Shown here: one piece after another, positions 46,103 to 54,461 of the stretch | Layout: the number at the start of each line of letters is the position of its first letter | Position numbering within the stretch: the stretch's first letter is position 1 | Assembly (NCBI RefSeq): GCF_004345365.1 | Contig: NZ_SLVF01000001.1 | Span: 1-64,000 of the forward strand | DNA: 64,000 nucleotides | Source: Kribbella sp. VKM Ac-2568 | GTDB lineage: Bacteria > Actinomycetota > Actinomycetes > Propionibacteriales > Kribbellaceae | Direction: 5' to 3' | Made by a program: the position numbers and the translations under genes | Notes under the pieces: model-generated | The model's input: the letters and a program-made list of their open reading frames with translations, nothing else | The model's database searches: none | What the model was told of the DNA's origin: nothing

Positions 46103-46276
46103 GGGCGCGTCCTCAGCTGGAACCTGTGGTGGCGGTTCGGCCCGTGGGACCCGACGGTTGCCATCGGCAACGCAGTACTGAGTCGCGGGCCGATCGACGA
46201 TCGCGAGGTGCGGACGCTGCCGGGGGAGGACGGGCGTCCTGGCGGACCTCCACTCGTCGGCGTGATCTCCTACTGA
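46103..46276 (+). pseudogene. Remnant of an endonuclease/exonuclease/phosphatase (EEP) family gene
   Basis: Beginning at GTC, the 57 codons before the stop at 46274 read VLSWNLWWRFGPWDP, which is the first strand and motif of EEP-family enzymes, and later AIGNAVLSRGPIDDREVRTLP, a mid-domain strand, then LVGVISY. Both blocks are in one frame, yet the ~80 residues that should separate them and the catalytic His part are absent. This is a deleted relic between two intact genes. Confidence 0.7.
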
Positions 46277-46281
46277 CGGAG

Positions 46282-46875
46282 TTAGCCCTTCCCGTACGTG
46301 GCGATGAACTTGAGGACTCGTGGCCAGAGGTCGGCTGCCTCGTCCGGTTGGTACTCCGCGGGCAGGCTCTGGTCGGTGAAGAGGTGACCGGTACCGGGGT
46401 ACTCGTAGTGCTCGAGGTCGCCCCCGGCGGCGGTGACCGCCTTCTCGCCAGCCATTACCCACTCCTCGACGCGGAACGGATCGTCGGCCGCGTAGTGCAC
46501 CTGCGCGGGCACCCCGCGGGGCCAGTTCACGTCGCGGCCGAACTCCGCGAGGTCGATCACGCCTGACACCAGCACGGCACCCGCGACCCCGGGTTGCCGG
46601 CAGGTGACGAACTGCGCCATCCCGCCGCCGTTGGAGAACCCGGCCGCGATGAACCCCTCGGGGAGATCCTTGACCGCGGCCAGCGCGCGCCCCATCAGGG
46701 TGGGATACCCCGCCTCGACGGCGAAGGCCGCCGCCTCGTCGTAGTCGTCGAACACACGTCCGTCGTACTGGTCGACGATGCGGACGCGGTGCCCGTGGGA
46801 GCGGAGCAGGTCGGCGGCGGCGTGGATGCCCGGCCGGACGCCGAGGACTGAGTGGAACAGCGCGATGGTGGCCAT
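46282..46875 (-). CDS. Dienelactone hydrolase-family alpha/beta hydrolase
   Basis: The 197-aa protein has a DLH fold: MATIALFHSVLGVRPGIHAAADLLRSHGH start, nucleophile elbow AAGFSNGGGMAQ (Ser nucleophile where true DLHs have Cys), acid in YAADDPF and catalytic His in PGTGHLF. It is a small serine hydrolase of unknown substrate. ATG at 46875 gives the standard DLH start; the upstream extension lacks such character. Confidence 0.82.
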   Translation of the reverse strand: MATIALFHSVLGVRPGIHAAADLLRSHGHRVRIVDQYDGRVFDDYDEAAAFAVEAGYPTLMGRALAAVKDLPEGFIAAGFSNGGGMAQFVTCRQPGVAGAVLVSGVIDLAEFGRDVNWPRGVPAQVHYAADDPFRVEEWVMAGEKAVTAAGGDLEHYEYPGTGHLFTDQSLPAEYQPDEAADLWPRVLKFIATYGKG

Positions 46876-46991
46876 GCGGATGACGCTAGTGCACGCCGCC
46901 GACGGTTCCGTGGGCTCGCGTTCCCAACCAATCCCCGACCGGCGACGTCCAACGAGCACCAGGGGAACTTCAGGTAAGAAAGTTGGGGGAC

Positions 46992-47786
46992 ATGTCCGTA
47001 GGGGGATGGAACACACGGGTGGTAGTTGCCACCGGGGTGGCCATGATGGGGCTGCTTTTGGTGGCCTGTGGCAACAAAGAGCCGGCCGCGGGGGAGGTGC
47101 CGGCCGCCAGCGTGCCGACGGCGACAGCGAGCACGACTCCGAGTACGAGTCCGACGGCTGGTCCGACGGCAGCGCCGGTCGACAATCCGTCGGAGCCCGG
47201 TGCGACTGCTGAGCCGTCGAAGAAGCCGACCGTGGCGCCGAAACCCACGCCGGTGAAGCCGTTCCGGCTCAGCAGCTCGATGCTGCTCACCGGGAAGGAG
47301 ATGGCCAAGGGGGATCCGAGCCGGCGCTGGCGGTCGAACTCGCAGGCTCCACTGGCGCCGATCTGCGGCCTCGCGTCGACCCGTGGTGACAAGGTCCAGG
47401 GCGTCTTGAGCCGCCACTTCACCGACGAGTTGGAAGCCGACGGCGGGCAGTGGATCACCCGGTACTCCGACGAGCGGGCGGCGCGTGCGGCGTACAACCA
47501 GATCGTCGCGACGATCAAGTCCTGCAAGGCGTTCTCGCCCGGGCAGACGCACGCGCGGAAGATGACGGAGAACCGGACGCTCGCGCTGGGTGACCGGACG
47601 CGGATCCTGCGCTGGTACGACTACGCGCTGCCGTCGGACCCGGGGAGTGAGAACGGCGGATTCCCGTACGCCGTGACGCAGCAGGGGAACGTCGTCAGCG
47701 TCCTGGCCTTCAGCGAGATGGGTACGGGCATCGAGCCGGCCAACTTCGAACGCATCGCCCGCTCCGCCGCCGCCCGCCTCGGCTGA
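46992..47786 (+). CDS. Lipoprotein with PknH-like extracellular domain
   Basis: The 264-aa protein has a lipoprotein signal (VVVATGVAMMGLLLVAC, lipobox LVAC), a Thr/Pro/Ala/Ser-rich linker (about 30-90) and a C-terminal domain (about 95-264) like the extracellular sensor domain of kinase PknH, with one pair of cysteines (PICGLAS, KSCKAF) for a likely disulfide. It is anchored outside the membrane and may sense or bind a small ligand; function unknown. ATG at 46992 is preferred over a TTG nine bases upstream. Confidence 0.7.
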   Translation: MSVGGWNTRVVVATGVAMMGLLLVACGNKEPAAGEVPAASVPTATASTTPSTSPTAGPTAAPVDNPSEPGATAEPSKKPTVAPKPTPVKPFRLSSSMLLTGKEMAKGDPSRRWRSNSQAPLAPICGLASTRGDKVQGVLSRHFTDELEADGGQWITRYSDERAARAAYNQIVATIKSCKAFSPGQTHARKMTENRTLALGDRTRILRWYDYALPSDPGSENGGFPYAVTQQGNVVSVLAFSEMGTGIEPANFERIARSAAARLG

Positions 47787-47859
47787 GCACAGGAACAACC
47801 AGCCGGGCCCGGCTGGCGGGGATGGGCAGGTCGGGCTCGAGGGGGGAACGTCTGGGGGA

Positions 47860-47901
47860 GGGAGGTCTGCGCTGCGGGGGGATCGGCAGCGCAGACCTCC
47901 C
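47860..47901. terminator. Bidirectional stem-loop terminator
   Basis: A perfect 16-bp stem GGGAGGTCTGCGCTGC / GCAGCGCAGACCTCCC with a 10-base loop lies between the convergent lipoprotein gene and the NAD(P)-binding reductase gene. It can serve both. Confidence 0.85.
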
Positions 47902-47927
47902 TGGTACGTGCCCAGACCTCCCCTGGT

Positions 47928-48794
47928 TCAGCGGAGCGTGGCGGTGATGGTGTCGGCGAGCGGGGTGGTCGGGCGGCCGATCAGGCGGGAGAGGTCGCCG
48001 GGGGTTCCGGCCAGGGCGCCGTGGCTGATGGCTTCGTCCACCTCGGCGAGGATCTCGGCGAACTGCTGCGGGATCCCGACGCTCGTCAGCATCGCCGCGT
48101 TCTCGTCGCGCCCGAGGAACTGGTGCTCCACCGTCTTCCCGCTCTGCCGCGACACCTCTGCCGCGAACTCGGGGTACGTCCAGGCGGTGTCGCCACTGAG
48201 CTCGTATGCCTTGTTCAGCTGGCCTTCCGTGCTCAGCACGACCGCGGCGGCGGCCGCGTAGTCCGCCCGAGCGGCGCTGGCGAGTCGTGCGTCCGGGCTC
48301 ACCCCGTTCGCGACCACGCCGCGCTCGACGATGCCCTGCAGATCGCCCGCGACGCCCGGCGCCTCGTTGTACCAGTCGTTGCGCAGGAACGTGTACGGCA
48401 GGCCTGCGTCGAGGATCAACTGCTCGGTCTCGCGGTGGTCCTGCGCCAGCGCGAAGTCGGCGTTCGGCGCGTCGAAGATGCTGGTGTACGCCACCTGAGC
48501 GACACCCGCGGCCTTGGCTGCGTCGATCACGACGGCGTGCTGGGGTACCCGGCGGCCCACGTCGCTGGCGGAGACCAGCAGCACGCGGTCCTCGGGCTTG
48601 AACGCGCCGTCGAACGTGTCCGGCTGGTCGTAGTCCGCGACCAGCAGCCGGACGCCCTGCTCGACCAGGCCCGTGGCCTTCTCCTGGTTCCGGGCGACGG
48701 CGGTGATCCCGTCCGCCGGGACACCCGCCGCCAGCAGTTCCGCGATGACCAGACGGCCGAGTTCCCCGGTCGCGCCGGTGATGACGATGCTCAT
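47928..48794 (-). CDS. NmrA-like NAD(P)H:quinone oxidoreductase/SDR (QorB-like)
   Basis: The 288-aa protein starts with MSIVITGATGELGRLVIAELL, an NAD(P)-binding GxTGxxG motif, and has the NmrA/QorB pattern: VAYTSIFDAPNADFALAQDHRETEQLILDAGLPYTFLRNDWYNE. It reduces quinones with NADPH in E. coli QorB. It is divergent from an HxlR regulator that probably represses it; this pairing is common (electrophile or quinone sensing). Confidence 0.87.
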   Translation of the reverse strand: MSIVITGATGELGRLVIAELLAAGVPADGITAVARNQEKATGLVEQGVRLLVADYDQPDTFDGAFKPEDRVLLVSASDVGRRVPQHAVVIDAAKAAGVAQVAYTSIFDAPNADFALAQDHRETEQLILDAGLPYTFLRNDWYNEAPGVAGDLQGIVERGVVANGVSPDARLASAARADYAAAAAVVLSTEGQLNKAYELSGDTAWTYPEFAAEVSRQSGKTVEHQFLGRDENAAMLTSVGIPQQFAEILAEVDEAISHGALAGTPGDLSRLIGRPTTPLADTITATLR

Positions 48795-48842
48795 GAACTT
48801 CTTCCTGTCAGAGTTGGTGCCTACTCCACTAACCGTAGGATG

Positions 48843-48900
48843 GGTACAAACTGCAGGGAAGTACCCACTTTGAAGTAAGGTACGCAGCTGCGGGTAAGTG
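48843..48900. promoter_or_regulatory. GTAC-bearing repeats, candidate HxlR operator
   Basis: Three GTAC units spaced at about 18-20 bp (48843, 48861, 48880) lie in the divergent gap, the middle one in an imperfect palindrome with GTACCCACTT at 48861-48870 and AAGTAAGGTAC at 48873-48883. HxlR proteins often bind GTACttactnnnGTAC-like sites. Binding here is inferred. Confidence 0.45.
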
Positions 48901-48925
48901 GGTTGCCGACCGAAGGAGGTCTCCG

Positions 48926-49297
48926 ATGAGCGAGTTGCTGGCTCCCGACGTCAATCGCACCGACTGCCCGTCGCGGGCGATCCTGGAGCACGTCACCAGC
49001 CGGTGGGCAGTGCTCGTCCTGGCCGCGCTGCTGGAGCGGTCGTACCGGTTCAGCGAGCTGCGCCGGCATGTCGGAGGGGTGAGCGAGAAGATGCTCGCCC
49101 AGACCCTGCAGGCACTGGAACGCGACGGCTTCGTCCATCGCGACGCAAAGCCGGTGATCCCCCCACGCGTCGACTACTCCCTGACCTCCACCGGCCGCGA
49201 TGTCGCCGAACAGGTCCACGCCCTCGCCCGCTGGGTCGAGTCCCAGGTCCCCACAGTCCAGTCAGCCCAGTCCCGGTACGACGCCGCCCGCCCCTGA
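48926..49297 (+). CDS. HxlR-family winged-helix regulator
   Basis: The 123-aa protein has the HxlR pattern CPSRAILEHVTSRWAVLVLAALLERSYRFSELRRHVGGVSEKMLAQTLQALERDGFVHR, with an N-terminal Cys (residue 13) that in this family can sense electrophiles or redox changes. A near-perfect AAGGAGG site precedes the ATG. It is divergent from the QorB-like reductase gene, which it probably represses. Confidence 0.93.
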   Translation: MSELLAPDVNRTDCPSRAILEHVTSRWAVLVLAALLERSYRFSELRRHVGGVSEKMLAQTLQALERDGFVHRDAKPVIPPRVDYSLTSTGRDVAEQVHALARWVESQVPTVQSAQSRYDAARP

Positions 49298-49350
49298 CCA
49301 CAGCCGACTCTCACCCTTCGGTGGATCGGGTTCCTTGCTCTCGGCGGTTG

Positions 49351-50262
49351 CTAGAAAGTCAGCGGTAGGTCGGCCGCGGTTTCGGCGAGGGTTTTCAGGG
49401 TGGCGGCGATCAGGGGGTTGTCGGCCTGACCCCGGCGGGTGGCGGCGAAGACGCGGCGTACCGGGGGTGGGTCGGTGAGGGGGCGGATGACGGCGGGGCT
49501 CGGGGTGGGGACGGCCAGGCGGGGGATGAGGGAGACGCCGGCGTTGGCGGCGACGAGGGCCGCGACCGAGTGGAAGTCGTCGGAGGTGTGCACGATGCGC
49601 GGCTGGAACCCAGCCTGCTCACACGCCAGCAGTACTACGTCGCGCAGCGGGTTCCCGATCGACGTCATCACCCAGTCGTCGGCCGACAGCGCGGTCAGGT
49701 CGACGGACTGAGCATCGGCCGCGGGGTGGGTCGAGGGGATCACGGCCACGAAAGGCTCGGCGTACAAGGGGATCCGGGTCAGGCGCTCGTCGTCGGCGCG
49801 TGGGGTGCCCCGGTGTTCGACGGCGATGGCCAGCTCGACCTCGCCGTCGAGGAGCTGGGTGATGCCCTGATGGCCTTCGACATCCCGTACTACGAGGCGC
49901 AGGCCCGGCGTACTCGCTCGGAGACTGACCAGGGAAGGTGCCACCAGCAGGCTGATGGCGGTCGAGAAGGCGGCGACGCGGATCTCTCCGGTGGCGCCCT
50001 CGGCGTGCCGGCGCATGGCTTCCTCGGCGCGCTCGACCTCGGTCAGGATCGTGTCCGCGTGCTCGAGGAGCAGCCGCCCGGCCGAGGTGATCGCGACCCG
50101 GCGGCCGCGGCGCTCGAGGAGTTCCTGACCGACCTCGGACTCCAGTGCCGCCAACTGCTGGGAGACGGCCGACGGGGTCAGGTGCAGCACCTCGGCGGCC
50201 GCCGTCACGGTGCCGTGATCAGCAAGTGCTCGCAGCACCCGCAATCTTCGGACTTCGATCAC
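49351..50262 (-). CDS. LysR-family transcriptional regulator (first)
   Basis: The 303-aa LysR protein has the N-terminal HTH (RRLRVLRALADHGTVTAAAEVLHLTPSAVSQQLAALESEVG) and a type 2 periplasmic-binding effector domain (GEIRVAAFSTAISLLVAP...). It is divergent from the second LysR gene. Target unknown; a short frame on the same strand overlaps its 5' end. Confidence 0.92.
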   Translation of the reverse strand: MIEVRRLRVLRALADHGTVTAAAEVLHLTPSAVSQQLAALESEVGQELLERRGRRVAITSAGRLLLEHADTILTEVERAEEAMRRHAEGATGEIRVAAFSTAISLLVAPSLVSLRASTPGLRLVVRDVEGHQGITQLLDGEVELAIAVEHRGTPRADDERLTRIPLYAEPFVAVIPSTHPAADAQSVDLTALSADDWVMTSIGNPLRDVVLLACEQAGFQPRIVHTSDDFHSVAALVAANAGVSLIPRLAVPTPSPAVIRPLTDPPPVRRVFAATRRGQADNPLIAATLKTLAETAADLPLTF

Positions 50263-50413
50263 GGGGCTCAGCTTCGCACAACGGCTGCCCCCGGCGGTCG
50301 GCGAACCAGCGGGAGCGACGAGGCGGAACGTAGGGCTGGACGGGCGCCCCGGCCATCCCGGACCGGGACTCTCGGGCGACCTTGTCGATGACGGTGATCG
50401 GGAAGAGGTACAT
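50219..50413 (-). CDS. Small ORF upstream of and overlapping the LysR gene (unknown)
   Basis: ATG at 50413 follows AAAGGAAC with normal spacing and encodes about 64 aa starting MYLFPITVIDKVARESRSG. It overlaps the start of the LysR gene by 44 bp in another frame. No family is recognised and codon use after residue 20 is arginine-rich, so the 3' part is doubtful. It may be a leader ORF or not a gene at all. Confidence 0.3.
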   Translation of the reverse strand: MYLFPITVIDKVARESRSGMAGAPVQPYVPPRRSRWFADRRGQPLCEAEPRDRSPKIAGAASTC

Positions 50414-50513
50414 CGTCGGTTCCTTTCGTCCCTTCGAACCTAAGGACCGGCGGATTGATACGTCCAATGAAACTTATGGGCAGAGTTGATACGCACGATG
50501 CATGATGTACGCC

Positions 50514-51395
50514 ATGGAACTGCGCCTGCTCCGATCCTTCGTCGTGGTCGCGGACGAGCTGAACGTGGGCCGGGCGGCGACCAGGCTGCATCTGACCCAG
50601 CCGTCGCTGAGCCGGCAGATCGCGGCGCTCGAGCATGACCTCGGCGTCGAACTCTTCGCCCGGGTGAAGAAGCGCTTCGTACTGACGGCGGCCGGGGAGA
50701 GCTTCCTCGTCGACGCACGGCAGTTGCTGGAGCGGGCGGACGAGGCAGTTCGCGATGCGCAGCGGGTGCATCGGGGTGAACTGGGGACGTTGCGACTGCG
50801 GTTCGTGCAGTCGGCGACGTTCGAAGTCTTGCCGCGTCTGCTCGGTGCGTTCCGCGCAGCCAATCCGGACGTGGTGCTCGACCTGGAGACGATGACCACA
50901 ATCCGCCAGACCGAAGCGCTGCGCGAGGGCCGGATCGACGTCGGCCTCTTCCGCCTGGGAGTGGCCCGAGGGCTGGAGACGCGGGTGATCTCGCGGGATC
51001 CGCTGGTGGCGGCTCTGCCGACCGTGCATCGGCTCGCTCGACGGAAGCGGATCAGCTTGGCCGATCTGGCCGAGGATCCGTTCGTGCTCTACACGCGGGC
51101 AACCGGGCCGACCGTCTTCGACACGATCGTCGGCCATTGCAGAGCGGCCGGGTTCGAGCCTGAGGTGACGCAGGAGGCCGCGGACGTGCAGACGATCGTG
51201 TCACTCGTCGCGGCCGGCCTGGGCGTCTCGCTGCTCGTCGCGCCGACGCCGCGGATCGACCCGGAGGCCGTGGTGTACCGCGAGTTGTCCGATGACCTGC
51301 CGCCGTGGGAGCTGTCCGTGGCGTGGTCGCCGGAGAACCGTTCGCCTGTGCTGGCAAGGTTTCTGGACCTCGTCCGAGGCCCAGAAACCCGCTGA
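50514..51395 (+). CDS. LysR-family transcriptional regulator (second)
   Basis: The 293-aa LysR protein has a CbnR/BenM-like HTH (VVVADELNVGRAATRLHLTQPSLSRQIAALEHDLGVELFARVKKRF) and an effector domain with GLGVSLLVAP. ATG at 50514 is chosen because it starts at the usual MELRLLRSF; two other ATGs precede it. It converges on an aldo-keto reductase gene. Its divergent partner is another LysR gene; the real targets may be elsewhere. Confidence 0.92.
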   Translation: MELRLLRSFVVVADELNVGRAATRLHLTQPSLSRQIAALEHDLGVELFARVKKRFVLTAAGESFLVDARQLLERADEAVRDAQRVHRGELGTLRLRFVQSATFEVLPRLLGAFRAANPDVVLDLETMTTIRQTEALREGRIDVGLFRLGVARGLETRVISRDPLVAALPTVHRLARRKRISLADLAEDPFVLYTRATGPTVFDTIVGHCRAAGFEPEVTQEAADVQTIVSLVAAGLGVSLLVAPTPRIDPEAVVYRELSDDLPPWELSVAWSPENRSPVLARFLDLVRGPETR

Positions 51396-51398
51396 GGA

Positions 51399-52223
51399 TC
51401 AGCCGAAGGTGTCGGGGTCGCCGCCGGTGCGGACGCCGGTCTCGAGGTCGGCGATCGCGGCCATGTCGTCGTTGTCCAGGGTGAAGTCGAAGACGGCGAT
51501 GTTCTCGGCGATCCGGCTCGGCGTCTTGGACTTCGGGATCACCACGTTGCCGAGCTGCAGGTGCCAGCGGATGACCACCTGGGCCTGCGACTTGCCGTGC
51601 TTGTCCGCGAGCGCCTTCAGCGTCGGGTCGCCGAGCAGCTCACCCGACGCGAGCGGGCTCCACGACTCGGTGACGATGTCGTTCTCGGCGTTGAACGCGC
51701 GCAGCTCGTCCTGCGGCAGGGCCGGGTGCAGCTCGATCTGGTTCACCGCCGGGCGCAGGTCGGTCTCGTCGAACAACCGCTGCAGGGCAGGGATGTGGAA
51801 GTTGGAGACGCCGATCGCGCGCACCCGCTTGTCGGCGTACAGCTGCTCGAACGCCTTCCAGGTCTCGACGTACTTGTCCTTCTTCAGCGCCTGCCAGTGG
51901 ATCAGGTACAGATCGACGGAGTCGAGGCCGAGCCGCCCGAGGCTGGCGTCGAACGCCCGCAGAGTGGAGTCGTAGCCCTGGTCGCTGTTCCAGACCTTGG
52001 TGGTGATGAAGAGCTCGTCGCGGGGGAGGCCGGAGTCGGCGATGGCCCGGCCGACGCCTTCCTCGTTGCCGTAGATGGCGGCCGTGTCGATGTGCCGGTA
52101 GCCGGACTCGAAGGCCGCCTTGACGACGTCGGTGACGATCTCGTCCTCGACCTGCCAGACCCCCAGGCCCAGCTGCGGGATCTCGACGCCGTTGTCCAGA
52201 GTGATCGTGGGGACTGTGCTCAT
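51399..52223 (-). CDS. Aldo/keto reductase (AKR5-like)
   Basis: The 274-aa enzyme is an NADPH-dependent (alpha/beta)8 aldo-keto reductase. The catalytic tetrad is visible: Asp and Tyr in DTAAIYGNEEGVGRA, Lys in TTKVWN, His in LIHWQ. The cofactor segment IPKSKTPSRIAENIAVFDF closes the barrel. ATG at 52223 starts MSTVPTITLDNG. It resembles 2,5-diketo-D-gluconate reductase-type AKRs; the real substrate is unknown. Confidence 0.93.
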   Translation of the reverse strand: MSTVPTITLDNGVEIPQLGLGVWQVEDEIVTDVVKAAFESGYRHIDTAAIYGNEEGVGRAIADSGLPRDELFITTKVWNSDQGYDSTLRAFDASLGRLGLDSVDLYLIHWQALKKDKYVETWKAFEQLYADKRVRAIGVSNFHIPALQRLFDETDLRPAVNQIELHPALPQDELRAFNAENDIVTESWSPLASGELLGDPTLKALADKHGKSQAQVVIRWHLQLGNVVIPKSKTPSRIAENIAVFDFTLDNDDMAAIADLETGVRTGGDPDTFG

Positions 52224-52282
52224 CTGCCTATTCCACTGGGCCGCGGCCCTCAAGCCCAGTCATCCGACGTGTGACAACAACC

Positions 52283-53377
52283 TCATCCACCAGCCGTAAC
52301 CACCTCGTGGTTCTTCGCATCCGGCTCCAGGAAGCGCAGCAACGCGGTGCCTTCACGCTCCAGCTCGGCCGCCGTCCGCTTCAGCGTCCGGCCGAACGGG
52401 GTCAGCGTGAGTGTCGCCACACCGCGCTTCTTCTCGGCCGTCCACAGGCCCGCGACCAGCCCGTCGACCAGGTACGTCGACTTGATCCGCAGGTTCTTCG
52501 TGAACACGGCAGGACGGTGTTCGTCGGCGATGATCCGCTCGCGTTTCGCATGCGCCAGCAGCAGATTGTCGAACTCAGGCAGGAACCGCACCGGCACGGG
52601 CGTGTCCGGATCCGGCCGCGGCCCACTCTGTACGTCGTACAGAGTTTTGCCGTTCTCGTCGGCGAACTCCTCGAGCTCGACCTGGTCGAACAACGCTTTC
52701 GCCTTCGGCAGCCCTGACCAGGTCTGGAAGTCCGCGGGCGTGGCCGGCCCGAACGCCTCCAGATAGCGGACCACCAACTCCCCCGGTACTGCGCTCCGCC
52801 GGAGCTTCGCCCCGAGCCATTCCTCGGCCGGGGTGAACTTGGCGTTCGCGGACCAGCCCCACCGGGTGTCCACCGGGAACATCACCAGCGGCACGAGCAT
52901 CCGCGTGCAGAACCCCAGCGCCCGGTCGTTCGCCGCCGGGAACTGCTTCTGCAGGGCGTCCCGCACCTCGGTGAACGTCAGCGGCTCCTTCGCCAGGATC
53001 TTTCTGGCGGCGGCCACGACCTTCTCCGGCTCGAGTCCTTCGGCCCGGTCGCCCAGCAGCTTCAGCCCCGACTCGAGCACCGGGCTCAGCGTGGTCCGGA
53101 AGCGCAGGTAGTCCTCGGCCGTGACCAGGTGGAGCGTGCCGCGGTACAGCGTCGCCCGGACCACCTCGCGATCCTGCACGGCCGCGGTGAGTTGCTCGTC
53201 GTCGAATCCTTGCAACCGAGACCACAGCCCGACGTACGGGTGTTTCGGCTCCTGGCCCTGCATCCCGGCCAGTCGTGCTACCGCGTCGGTCGGGCTGAGG
53301 TCGGAGCGCTCCATGAGCAGTTGCCGGGCCAGCGTCGCCCGGTTCACGGCCTTCGCGTTGAGAACGGTCATGGCCAT
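52283..53377 (-). CDS. Winged-helix DNA-binding domain protein (HTH_42/AlkX-type)
   Basis: The 364-aa protein matches the YcaQ/AlkX-like winged-helix family: RATLARQLLMERSDLSPTDAVARLAGMQGQEPKHPYVGLWSRL, YRGTLHLVTAEDYLRFR, then the late VDGLVAGLWTAEKKRGVATLTLTPFG. Some family members are DNA glycosylases acting on interstrand crosslinks, but the catalytic motif QxQ of that subgroup (typically in the N-terminal barrel) appears here as QGQEP, so a repair role is possible yet unproven. ATG at 53377 overlaps the stop of the RDD gene. Confidence 0.75.
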   Translation of the reverse strand: MAMTVLNAKAVNRATLARQLLMERSDLSPTDAVARLAGMQGQEPKHPYVGLWSRLQGFDDEQLTAAVQDREVVRATLYRGTLHLVTAEDYLRFRTTLSPVLESGLKLLGDRAEGLEPEKVVAAARKILAKEPLTFTEVRDALQKQFPAANDRALGFCTRMLVPLVMFPVDTRWGWSANAKFTPAEEWLGAKLRRSAVPGELVVRYLEAFGPATPADFQTWSGLPKAKALFDQVELEEFADENGKTLYDVQSGPRPDPDTPVPVRFLPEFDNLLLAHAKRERIIADEHRPAVFTKNLRIKSTYLVDGLVAGLWTAEKKRGVATLTLTPFGRTLKRTAAELEREGTALLRFLEPDAKNHEVVTAGG

Positions 53378-53874
53378 CAGTCCTGGGTGACGCGGGTGCC
53401 GGCGACGCGGTCGGGGTAGGTCCGACCGCCGCCTCTGGCGATCGACCAGGCTTGCCACCCGAGGGCGGCGTAGGCGCCGGTAGCCAGCACAGCGCCGCGG
53501 GAGGTGTTGTCCGCGCGGAACTCCCAGACGGCCTGATGTCCGAGCTCCCAGGGCAGTGCTGTCTTCAGCAGAGTCCGGGTAAGGGCCTGCGGGAAGGTGG
53601 GCCGCTCTGCTGTCTTGTCGTCACTCAGAGTGAGTCCGAGGGCGCGTTTCCCGGGTGATCCGCCGGTCGCTTCGGCGGCTGCCAGCAGGCCGCTGAGGGG
53701 AATCGTCAGGCCTGCCGCGACCAGTAGACGGACCTTCGCCGGCGAGGGTGCGGGTCCGATCGCCGCGGGGTTTCGTCGTCGCCGGGCGACCGCGAGACCG
53801 GCCAGCAGGGCCAGTGGTGCGGCCAGCGCCGCGTAATCGATTGCCGTGGCAAGGCCGCGTCGCGCAGTCAGCAT
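53377..53874 (-). CDS. RDD-family membrane protein
   Basis: The 165-aa protein has an RDD-like arrangement: a basic start (MLTARRGLATAIDYAALAAPLALLAGLAVA) with the Arg-Asp positions of the family (ARRG.., AIDY), a second hydrophobic segment LLVAAGLTIPLSGLL, the KRALGLTL segment and a third hydrophobic stretch. RDD proteins are multi-pass membrane proteins, some with ion-antiport roles. Its stop overlaps the next gene's ATG. Confidence 0.7.
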   Translation of the reverse strand: MLTARRGLATAIDYAALAAPLALLAGLAVARRRRNPAAIGPAPSPAKVRLLVAAGLTIPLSGLLAAAEATGGSPGKRALGLTLSDDKTAERPTFPQALTRTLLKTALPWELGHQAVWEFRADNTSRGAVLATGAYAALGWQAWSIARGGGRTYPDRVAGTRVTQD

Positions 53875-54461
53875 GCGCCGAGATTACGCCACCGGCAGCG
53901 TTCCGCCCGGCGAAAAGGTTGCCTTTCGGATGAACTCCGGCAGGCCCGAACGTACTGCGCCTGCTCTCCGGGCGACCGGTGTGGATTTCCCGCCACGCCC
54001 GGCCGGGTGGACAAAATGCGAGGGCTGTGCCGACGGCCGCCACTAATCGTTTGAAATGACTGTTTCACCGTGCATTCATGTGGTGTTCCAAAAGTTGCGC
54101 GGAGGGCATTTGAATTACAAATTGTGACGACCGTTGGTTACGGCACCGACCGGGCTCGGAGTGATCCTGGCGTGCCTCAGGATGGAATGCGGTACGCGGG
54201 TCGGGTGGCGGTTTCGCCTTGCTGAGTTGAAGATCCGGTGCCGCAGATGTTGCCGTCAGGTGACCGGAAGAGTGAAGAAAGTTCACCGAAACAAGCCCTC
54301 GCCGCGACGCTTTTGTTCTGTTAGCCTCAGGGCCCTGGCTTTGGGGAGCCGAATTCACCGACGTTTGTCGGGCCTACAAGCTGGCCTGGTGGCGGCTGCC
54401 GTGCGCGCATTCGATCGGTCGAGTTCTCCTGTTCTCGCGACAATCCCGAAAGGCAGGAATC
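53875..54461. other. Long AT-richer intergenic region upstream of the RiPP cluster
   Basis: This 587-bp gap has no recognisable gene. From about 54030 to 54130 it is close to half A+T, in contrast to ~70% GC around it, and includes a short palindrome CATTTG-AATTA-CAAATTG (about 54107-54123). It probably holds the promoter and regulator-binding sites for the rightward cluster, and a second site for the leftward RDD gene. Confidence 0.45.

Noticed and set aside
44602..46170. Long leftward frame beginning inside the SDR gene
   Set aside because: Only the HAD domain part (44602-45282) has family motifs; the rest is antisense of the SDR.
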